DNA from: Pseudomonadota bacterium
Lineage (GTDB): Bacteria > Pseudomonadota > Gammaproteobacteria > UBA5335
NCBI GenBank assembly: GCA_021783685.1
Contig: JAJXTQ010000107.1
Span: 1 to 6,769 of the forward strand
DNA: 6,769 nucleotides
Direction: 5' to 3'
The translations under genes and the position numbers were made by a program. Numbering within the stretch: the first letter of the stretch is position 1; each line of letters opens with the position of its first letter. Below, piece by piece: positions 1-6,027 of the stretch. The notes below the pieces were generated by a model, which made no database searches, was not told where the DNA came from, and worked only from the letters and a program-made list of their open reading frames with translations.

Positions 1-618
<618 letters not shown>

Positions 619-626
619 GAGATTCA

Positions 627-642
627 TCGCGGCCGGCCGCGA
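627..642. repeat. Perfect 16-bp GC palindrome in the mreB-mreC gap
   Basis: The sequence TCGCGGCCGGCCGCGA equals its own reverse complement. As RNA it can fold into a 6-bp all-paired stem (UCGCGG with CCGCGA) around a CCGG loop. It begins 8 bases after the mreB stop codon and ends 22 bases before the putative mreC start at 665. No run of T follows, so it is not a standard intrinsic terminator. It could stabilise the upstream mreB message, slow readthrough, or mask mreC initiation. It could also be a chance product of high GC content, although 16 exact bases in a 46-base gap is notable. Confidence 0.6.
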
Positions 643-664
643 CGCTGCGCCGGGGGGCAAGGCC

Positions 665-1531
665 ATCAAACCGCTGTTCCTCAAGACCCGCGCACTGAAT
701 CTGCGCTTCGTCCTGCTCGTGCTCGCCGCGATTGCCCTGATGATCTACGACTCGGGGCAGTCGACGCGGCTGCGTTTCCTCGTCGGTACCCTGGTCTATC
801 CCGTCCAGCTCGCCGTCGACCTGCCGGTGCGGCTCGGCCTCGAGGCGCTGGACAGCGTGCGCAGTCGCCGCAACCTGCTTTCGGAGAACGAAGGCCTGCG
901 CACCCGCCAGGTGTTGCTCGAGGCCCAGATCCAGAAGCTCGCGGTGCTGCAGGCCGAGAACGCCCGCCTGCGTGAACTGCTGCAATCCTCGAGCCGCCTC
1001 GACGACCGCTTGTCCATCGCCGAGATCATGGGCATGGACCTCGACCCCTTCCGTCAGCGCATCACGATCAACCGGGGCCTGCTGCACCAGGTCCACGTCG
1101 GCCAGCCCATCATCGACGCCCATGGGGTGATGGGCCAGATCACCCAGGTCAACCTCAACACCTCGATGGCTTTGCTCATCACCGATGCCAACCACTCGCT
1201 GCCGGTCGAGGTGAACCGCAACGGCCTGCGCACGGTGGCGCAGGGGACGGGCGAGAGCCGCTGGCTGACCCTGCCGTATCTGCCGCGCAATGCCGACATC
1301 CGCGAGGGCGATCTGTTGATCACCTCCGGGCTGGGGGGGCGATTCCCGCGGGGCTATCCGGTCGCGACGGTCCGCACGATCGACCGCCAGGGGCAGGGCC
1401 GCTTCGCTCAGGTGCGTGCGGAGGTGACGGCGCAGGTGGACCGCAGCCGCGAGGTGCTGCTGATCTGGGATCACCCGCCGCTGGACAGTCCGCCGCCGGA
1501 GTCCGTGCAGCCCGAGGAGGAGTCGCCCTGA
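665..1531 (+). CDS. mreC: MreC, rod-shape-determining elongasome scaffold
   Basis: MreC is a bitopic inner-membrane protein whose periplasmic part binds and activates PBP2 within the elongasome. Counted from ATC 665 the product is 288 residues: a short cytoplasmic N-terminus, a membrane helix at about 13-28 (FVLLVLAAIALMIYDS), a leucine- and glutamate-rich coiled coil at about 65-109, and the paired beta-barrel domain from about 115 to 268. That domain ends with the family signature GLGGRFPRGYPVA (222-234). The tail is short, acidic and proline-rich. The start is uncertain. The frame is open back to GTG 545 inside mreB, and no ATG, GTG or TTG occurs between the mreB stop and the conserved xKPLF motif. 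ATC 665 aligns with the Met of the usual MKPLF/MKPIF start. Alternatives are GTG 545 (40 extra, unlikely residues), CTG 674, or a sequence error at 659 or 665. The identity is secure; the start is not. Confidence 0.93.
   Translation: MKPLFLKTRALNLRFVLLVLAAIALMIYDSGQSTRLRFLVGTLVYPVQLAVDLPVRLGLEALDSVRSRRNLLSENEGLRTRQVLLEAQIQKLAVLQAENARLRELLQSSSRLDDRLSIAEIMGMDLDPFRQRITINRGLLHQVHVGQPIIDAHGVMGQITQVNLNTSMALLITDANHSLPVEVNRNGLRTVAQGTGESRWLTLPYLPRNADIREGDLLITSGLGGRFPRGYPVATVRTIDRQGQGRFAQVRAEVTAQVDRSREVLLIWDHPPLDSPPPESVQPEEESP
1514..1522 (+). promoter_or_regulatory. Strong ribosome binding site for mreD
   Basis: GAGGAGGAG contains a full AGGAGG core ending 10 bases before the mreD ATG at 1531. It lies inside the last codons of mreC, where it also encodes the run of Glu residues. 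It fixes the mreD start and contrasts with the poor signals in front of mreC and mrdA. Confidence 0.75.
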
Positions 1532-2004
1532 TGCTGGCCCGGTTCGGTGTGCTCGCTGCGTGTTTCTTCCTGGCGCTGGCCCTGACCTTCGTCCCGTTGC
1601 CGCCTTGGGCCGCGCCGTGGCGTCCCGACTGGGTGGCGCTGGTCGTGATCTATTGGATCATGGCGCTGCCGGAGCGGGTCGGCCTCGCGACGGCCTGGGT
1701 GCTGGGGCTGCTGATGGACGCGGGCAGTGGCGGCGTGCTGGGCGTACAGGCCCTGAGCCTGACGCTGGCTGCCTACGTCGTGGCCCGTTTCCATTTGCAG
1801 CTGCGTGCCTTTCCGGTGTGGCAACAGAGCCTGGCGCTCGTCCCGATCCTCGCGCTGGCGGCGTTTCCCGGCTTCTGGCTGGCGGGCATGGGCAATCGGG
1901 GTGATCCCCTGTTCCCCTGGTCCGGGATCCTGACCAGCGCCCTGATCTGGCCCTGGATGTTTGCCGTGCTCCGGGACCTGCGACGCCGATTCGTGGCCGC
2001 GTGA
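1531..2004 (+). CDS. mreD: MreD, integral membrane rod-shape protein
   Basis: MreD is a small polytopic inner-membrane protein that works with MreC to control elongasome activity; its biochemical role is less well defined than that of its partners. The product is 157 residues, close to the E. coli length of 162, and mostly hydrophobic, with about five membrane segments. The family signature is clear: RPDWVALVVIYWIMALPERVG-type text at residues 31-51, followed by GLLMDAGSGGVLGVQAL (59-75), which has the conserved GLLxD and LGxxAL elements. It ends with a basic RDLRRRF tail. The ATG shares one base with the mreC stop (TGATG at 1529-1533) and has a strong ribosome binding site. Its own stop overlaps the mrdA start in the same TGATG manner. 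No anomalies are seen. Confidence 0.93.
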   Translation: MLARFGVLAACFFLALALTFVPLPPWAAPWRPDWVALVVIYWIMALPERVGLATAWVLGLLMDAGSGGVLGVQALSLTLAAYVVARFHLQLRAFPVWQQSLALVPILALAAFPGFWLAGMGNRGDPLFPWSGILTSALIWPWMFAVLRDLRRRFVAA

Positions 2005-2006
2005 TG
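2001..2006 (+). promoter_or_regulatory. Tandem GTG-ATG start of mrdA overlapping the mreD stop
   Basis: GTGATG carries two adjacent in-frame start codons (2001 and 2004), and the mreD TGA lies at 2002-2004. No AGGAG-like sequence is visible in the 20 bases upstream, so mrdA is probably translated mainly by ribosomes finishing mreD. I prefer ATG 2004; GTG 2001 would add one residue. Confidence 0.55.
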
Positions 2007-3884
2007 GCCCCACGCCGTCGCTTGCGCCGGAATCCCCAGATCCGGCTGCACAATCCGGAACTCGAGCGGCGACTCATCCGCAGCCGCATCCTGCTGGCGA
2101 CCGTGCTCGCATCGGTCTGGCTGCTCGGCACCGGTCTGCGCCTCTATGACCTGCAGGTGCATTCCCACGCGCATTTCGCCACCCTGTCGCAGGGCAACCG
2201 GGTGCGCTTGCGGCCCCTGCCGCCGCCGCGTGGACTCATCTACGACCGCCAGGGCATCCTGCTGGCCGAGAATCTGCCGTCGTTCCGGCTGGAGATCGTG
2301 CCCGAGGACGTTCCCGATCTGCCCCGGACGCTGGAGCGCCTGTCCCGGCTGGTCGAAATCACCCCGCGGGACCGCGAGCGCTTCGAGCGCGAACGCAGGC
2401 GCAGCCGGCCGTTCGACGCCATCCCCCTGCGCCATCGCCTGACCGACGAGGAAGTGGCGCGGCTGGCCATCGACCGGATTCATTTCCCCGGTGTCGACAT
2501 CCGCGCCGATCTCACGCGCCACTATCCGTTCGGCGCCAGCACGGCCCATGTGATCGGCTATACGGGCGCCGTGGACGAGCGCGATCTGCGCGATGTCGCG
2601 GAAGGCACTTACGCCGGCTTGACCGAGGCGGGACGGAACGGCGTCGAACGGTCCTATGAGACCGAGCTGCGCGGGGTGACCGGCTACGAGCAAGTCGAGG
2701 TCAACGCCCAGGGACGCACCGTCCGCGTGCTCGAGAGCCGGGCCTCCGTGGCCGGCCAGAACCTTTACCTGAGCCTCGACATCCGCTTGCAGCGCGCCGC
2801 CGAGGCGGCGCTGGCCGGGCGGCGCGGCGCGATCGTGGCCATCGCCCCGGACAGCGGGGAGATCCTCGCGCTGGTGAGCGAGCCCGCCTACGACGCCAAC
2901 CTGTTCATCGGCGGGATCTCGGCCGAGAACTATCAGTCGCTGAGCAAGGATCCGGGTCGGCCGCTGTTCAACCGCAGCATTCTCGGCCAGTACCCGCCCG
3001 GCTCGACCATCAAGCCCCTTCTGGGTGTCGCGGATCTGGCCAGCGGGCAACCGCTGGGGCCTGGCGGGGTCTATTGCGCCGGGTTCGTGAAGCTGCCCAA
3101 TCAGGAGCGGCGTTACCGCGACTGGAAACGCAGCGGACACGGCCATACCGACCTGCGCCGCGCCATCGCCGAGTCCTGCGACGTCTATTTCTACCAGCTC
3201 TCGCTGGAACTGGGCATCGACCGGATCCATGACACGCTGGTGGCGTTCGGCCTGGGACACCAGACCGGCGTCGATCTGCCCGGTGAACGGGGCGGGCTGG
3301 TGCCTTCCAAGGCCTGGAAGCAGCGCGCGCGCAAGCAGCCGTGGTACATCGGCGAAACGCTGGTGAACGCCATCGGCCAAGGCTACAACCTCGCCACGCC
3401 GCTGCAGCTCGCGCAGGCCGCCGCCACCCTGGCGCGGCGCGGGCAGGTGCTTGCGCCCCGCATCGTCAGGGCGCGCGAGGATGTCGCGAGCGGCCGTTAC
3501 GTCCCGCTGACGCCGGTGCCCGGTACGGCGGTTGCGTTCGGCGCGCCGGGCCAATGGGAAACGGTGATCGACGCCATGCATGATGTGGTGCAGACGCCCG
3601 GCGGGACCGCCTTTGGGAGCGGCCGCGGCGCGCCTTATGCCTATGCCGGCAAGACCGGGACGGCGCAGGTGTTCGGGCTGGGCAGCGAGGAGGAATACGT
3701 GGAGGAAAACGTCGCGGCGCATTTGCGCGATCACGCGCTGTTCCTCGGGTTTGCGCCGCAGCACGCTCCGGCCATCGCGATCGCCGTCGTCGTGGAGCAC
3801 GGCGGCAGCGGCGGTCACACGGCCGCGCCCATCGCCCGGCAGGTGCTCGATGCCTATCTGGTCCACGAGGAGCCCACGCCATGA
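2004..3884 (+). CDS. mrdA: Penicillin-binding protein 2 (elongation-specific peptidoglycan transpeptidase)
   Basis: PBP2 is the monofunctional class B transpeptidase that cross-links peptidoglycan made by RodA during side-wall elongation and is the target of mecillinam. From ATG 2004 it has 626 residues (E. coli 633). Order: an Arg-rich cytoplasmic tail, a single membrane helix at about 28-46, the pedestal domain with PRGLIYDRQGILLAEN (75-90), then the transpeptidase domain. The active-site motifs are all present: STIK with nucleophile Ser334 (in YPPGSTIKP), SCD at 391-393, and KTGT at 550-553 followed by AQVFGL. Cys358, Asp373, His379 and Cys392 have exactly the 15-6-13 spacing of the zinc site described in Acinetobacter PBP2, with Cys in place of the first Asp. 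The gene sits between mreD and rodA and overlaps the rodA start by four bases (ATGA), which fits the obligate PBP2-RodA pairing. The alternative FtsI/PBP3 is excluded by neighbours and motif context. Confidence 0.97.
   Translation: MAPRRRLRRNPQIRLHNPELERRLIRSRILLATVLASVWLLGTGLRLYDLQVHSHAHFATLSQGNRVRLRPLPPPRGLIYDRQGILLAENLPSFRLEIVPEDVPDLPRTLERLSRLVEITPRDRERFERERRRSRPFDAIPLRHRLTDEEVARLAIDRIHFPGVDIRADLTRHYPFGASTAHVIGYTGAVDERDLRDVAEGTYAGLTEAGRNGVERSYETELRGVTGYEQVEVNAQGRTVRVLESRASVAGQNLYLSLDIRLQRAAEAALAGRRGAIVAIAPDSGEILALVSEPAYDANLFIGGISAENYQSLSKDPGRPLFNRSILGQYPPGSTIKPLLGVADLASGQPLGPGGVYCAGFVKLPNQERRYRDWKRSGHGHTDLRRAIAESCDVYFYQLSLELGIDRIHDTLVAFGLGHQTGVDLPGERGGLVPSKAWKQRARKQPWYIGETLVNAIGQGYNLATPLQLAQAAATLARRGQVLAPRIVRAREDVASGRYVPLTPVPGTAVAFGAPGQWETVIDAMHDVVQTPGGTAFGSGRGAPYAYAGKTGTAQVFGLGSEEEYVEENVAAHLRDHALFLGFAPQHAPAIAIAVVVEHGGSGGHTAAPIARQVLDAYLVHEEPTP
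3867..3872 (+). promoter_or_regulatory. Ribosome binding site for rodA
   Basis: GAGGAG lies 8 bases before the rodA ATG at 3881, within the last codons of mrdA (it encodes part of HEEP). Together with the ATGA overlap it supports this start and suggests that rodA can load its own ribosomes as well as use those leaving mrdA. Confidence 0.7.
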
Positions 3885-5011
3885 ACCGCACACTGTACGA
3901 AACGGGCGGCGGCCTGCGCACGCCGCTGCGTGACTGGCCCACCTCGCTGCATCTGGATCTGCCGCTGCTGGCGTTGCTGGGCGCCCTGTCCGGGGTGGGC
4001 CTCATGATCCTCTACAGCGCGGGCGGCGCCGACATGGATCTGCTGGTGCGCCAGTTGATCCGCCTGGGGCTGGCTTTTGCAGTGATGTTCGCCCTGGCGC
4101 AGGTGCCCAGCGACTGGCTGTACCGGCTGGCGCCCATCCTCTACGGCGCCAGCCTGGTGTTGCTGATCCTCGTCATGCTGCTGGGGGACATCGGCAAGGG
4201 GGCGCAGCGCTGGCTGGATCTGGGTGTGGTCCGCTTCCAGCCGTCGGAACTGATGAAGCTCGCCATGCCGCTGATGATCGCCCGCTATCTGCAGGATCGC
4301 GGCATACCGCCGCAGGGCTGGGACGTGCCCATCGTGCTCGCGCTGATCGGCGGGCCCGTGCTGCTGATCGCCGAGCAGCCGGATCTGGGTACGGCCGTGC
4401 TGGTGATGACGGCGGGCGTGGCGGTGCTGTTTCTGGGCGGCCTGGCGTGGCGCTGGATCATCGCCCTGGCGGCGGCGCTCGGAGCGGCCCTGCCGCTGGT
4501 CTGGGCCTTGATGCACGACTATCAGCGGCAGCGCGTGCTCACGCTCCTCGATCCGGAAGCCGATCCGCTGGGCACCGGCTATCACATCATCCAGTCCAAG
4601 ATCGCGCTGGGCTCGGGCGGGCTGTTCGGCAAGGGCTGGCTGAACGGCAGCCAGGCGCATCTGCAGTTCCTGCCCGAAGGCACGACCGACTTCATCTTCG
4701 CGGTCTACGGGGAGGAATTCGGGCTCATCGGCCTGCTGCTGCTGCTGGGGATCTATTTCGCGGTCACGGCGCGTGGCCTGCAGATCGCGACCAACGGGCA
4801 GAACGGCTTCGAGCGGCTGCTCGCCGCCAGCCTGAGTTTCACCTTTCTGTTCTATGTGTTCGTCAACACCGGCATGGTCAGCGGCGTCCTGCCCGTGGTC
4901 GGCGTCCCGCTGCCGCTCGTCAGCTACGGCGGCACCTCGATGGTGACCCTGCTGGCGGGCTTCGGTATGCTCATGTCGATCCAGACCCACAAGAAGATGC
5001 TCGCACCATGA
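3881..5011 (+). CDS. rodA: RodA, SEDS-family peptidoglycan glycosyltransferase
   Basis: RodA is the inner-membrane SEDS polymerase that joins lipid II into glycan strands in complex with PBP2. The 376-residue product (E. coli about 370) is highly hydrophobic with the expected roughly ten membrane segments. Family hallmarks are GKGAQRWLDLGVVRFQPSEL (106-124), QPDLGTAVLV (166-175), MHDYQRQRVLTLLDPEADPLG (211-231), YHIIQSKIALGSGGLFGKGW (234-253), EGTTDFIFAVYGEEFG (266-281) and PLPLVSYGG (343-351). Asp270 in TDFIFA corresponds to the essential SEDS aspartate (Asp262 in E. coli RodA, from memory). The HDYQRQR and DPLG wording, and location next to mrdA rather than the division cluster, favour RodA over FtsW. 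The ATG overlaps the mrdA stop (ATGA) and the stop overlaps the mltB ATG in the same way. No defects are seen. Confidence 0.97.
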   Translation: MNRTLYETGGGLRTPLRDWPTSLHLDLPLLALLGALSGVGLMILYSAGGADMDLLVRQLIRLGLAFAVMFALAQVPSDWLYRLAPILYGASLVLLILVMLLGDIGKGAQRWLDLGVVRFQPSELMKLAMPLMIARYLQDRGIPPQGWDVPIVLALIGGPVLLIAEQPDLGTAVLVMTAGVAVLFLGGLAWRWIIALAAALGAALPLVWALMHDYQRQRVLTLLDPEADPLGTGYHIIQSKIALGSGGLFGKGWLNGSQAHLQFLPEGTTDFIFAVYGEEFGLIGLLLLLGIYFAVTARGLQIATNGQNGFERLLAASLSFTFLFYVFVNTGMVSGVLPVVGVPLPLVSYGGTSMVTLLAGFGMLMSIQTHKKMLAP

Positions 5012-6027
5012 ATCGATTGGCCGGATACGCCTGGGCGGTGTTGTTGGGCGCCCTTCCCGCTGCCGGACCGGCGGCGCCCCCTGCCGCAGCGCCCCCGACG
5101 GTGGCATCGGACTGGATCGATCCGGCGCAAGGCGAAGCCTTGGTGCGCCGCCTGGCAGAGCGACAGGGCGTGCCGGAGGCGACGGTGCGGACCTTGCTCG
5201 GCGAGGCGGTTTTCCGTCAGGACATCATCGACGCCATCACGCGGCCTTACGAGGCCAAGCCCTGGCATCAGTACCGGGCGCTGTTCCTGACGCCCGCCCG
5301 CATCAACGGCGGCGTGGCGTTCTGGCAAGCCAACCAGGCCCTGCTCGAGCAAGCATCGGCGCGTTACGGGGTGCCGCCCGAGATCATCGTCGCCATCATC
5401 GGCGTGGAAACGCAGTTCGGGCGCAACCTCGGGCGCTATCGGGTGCTCGACGCGCTGGCGACGCTGGGATTCGCCTATCCGCCGCGCAGCCCGTTTTTCC
5501 TGGGCGAGCTGGAGCAGTTCTTCACGCTGACCCAGGAGGAACATCTGGATCCGCGCCAGACGCTGGGATCCTATGCGGGCGCCATGGGCATGGGACAGTT
5601 CATCCCCAGCAGCTATCGCGCCTATGCCGTCGACTTCGACGGCGACGGCCAGCGCAACCTCTGGCAGACGGCCGACGCCATCGGCAGCGTGGCCAACTAC
5701 TTCGCCCGCCACGGCTGGAAGAAAAACGGGCCCGTCGCCGTTCCGGCCGATGCCGGCACGCCGGAGGCGCAAGCCCTGGGCAGCCAGAAACGGGAGACCC
5801 CGCACACGGTCGCCAGCCTTCGGCAGACCGGCGTCCGGACCGCTGCAGCCCTGCCCGGCGACTTGCCGGCCAACCTCCTCATGCTCGATCAGGAAACCGG
5901 CCCCGAGTACTGGGTCGCCCTGCCCAACTTTTACGTCATCACGCGATACAACCAGAGCGTGCTGTATGCCATGGCCGTCTTCCAGTTGAGCCAGGAGATC
6001 CGCCGTGGCCACGACGCGCAGACCTGA
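5008..6027 (+). CDS. mltB: MltB/Slt35-family lytic murein transglycosylase B, apparently not lipidated
   Basis: This enzyme cleaves the MurNAc-GlcNAc bond of peptidoglycan to give 1,6-anhydroMurNAc ends. The 339-residue product (E. coli 361) has a signal-like N-terminus, an Ala/Pro-rich linker to about 33, and the SLT_2 fold. Catalytic Glu134 lies in IIGVETQFGR. GAMGMGQFIPSSYRAYAVDFDGDG follows at 191-214. An EF-hand-like calcium loop has Asp209, Asp211, Asp213, Gln215 and Asp223, the same spacing as the E. coli Slt35 site and the same 75-residue distance from the catalytic Glu. No cysteine occurs anywhere, so unlike E. coli MltB it cannot be a lipoprotein and is probably a soluble or membrane-anchored periplasmic form, like Pseudomonas SltB1. 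The start at 5008 overlaps the rodA stop (ATGA); a weak AAGAAG lies at 4991-4996. The frame stays open far upstream inside rodA, but that part is not coding. Confidence 0.94.
   Translation: MNRLAGYAWAVLLGALPAAGPAAPPAAAPPTVASDWIDPAQGEALVRRLAERQGVPEATVRTLLGEAVFRQDIIDAITRPYEAKPWHQYRALFLTPARINGGVAFWQANQALLEQASARYGVPPEIIVAIIGVETQFGRNLGRYRVLDALATLGFAYPPRSPFFLGELEQFFTLTQEEHLDPRQTLGSYAGAMGMGQFIPSSYRAYAVDFDGDGQRNLWQTADAIGSVANYFARHGWKKNGPVAVPADAGTPEAQALGSQKRETPHTVASLRQTGVRTAAALPGDLPANLLMLDQETGPEYWVALPNFYVITRYNQSVLYAMAVFQLSQEIRRGHDAQT
5993..5997 (+). promoter_or_regulatory. Ribosome binding site that fixes the rlpA GTG start
   Basis: AGGAG ends 7 bases before GTG 6005 and lies within the mltB 3' end. 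It is the main reason for choosing this start, since the only later start-like codon before the signal core, CTG 6071, would leave no positively charged n-region. Confidence 0.7.

Noticed and set aside
1773..3893. Very long open frame on the minus strand (706 codons) opposite mreD and mrdA
   Set aside because: It is rich in Arg, Gln, His, Ala and Gly with no recognisable domain, and lies fully opposite a well-conserved gene. Long antisense frames are expected in GC-rich coding DNA.
4447..5007. Apparent 187-residue N-terminal extension of MltB, open in frame through the rodA 3' half
   Set aside because: It overlaps conserved RodA codons in another frame and is Ala/Arg/Gly-rich low-complexity text. 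MltB starts normally at ATG 5008.
3854..5107. 417-codon minus-strand open frame opposite rodA
   Set aside because: The translation is mostly Gln/Arg/His/Asp, the usual complement of a hydrophobic membrane-protein gene, with no domain.
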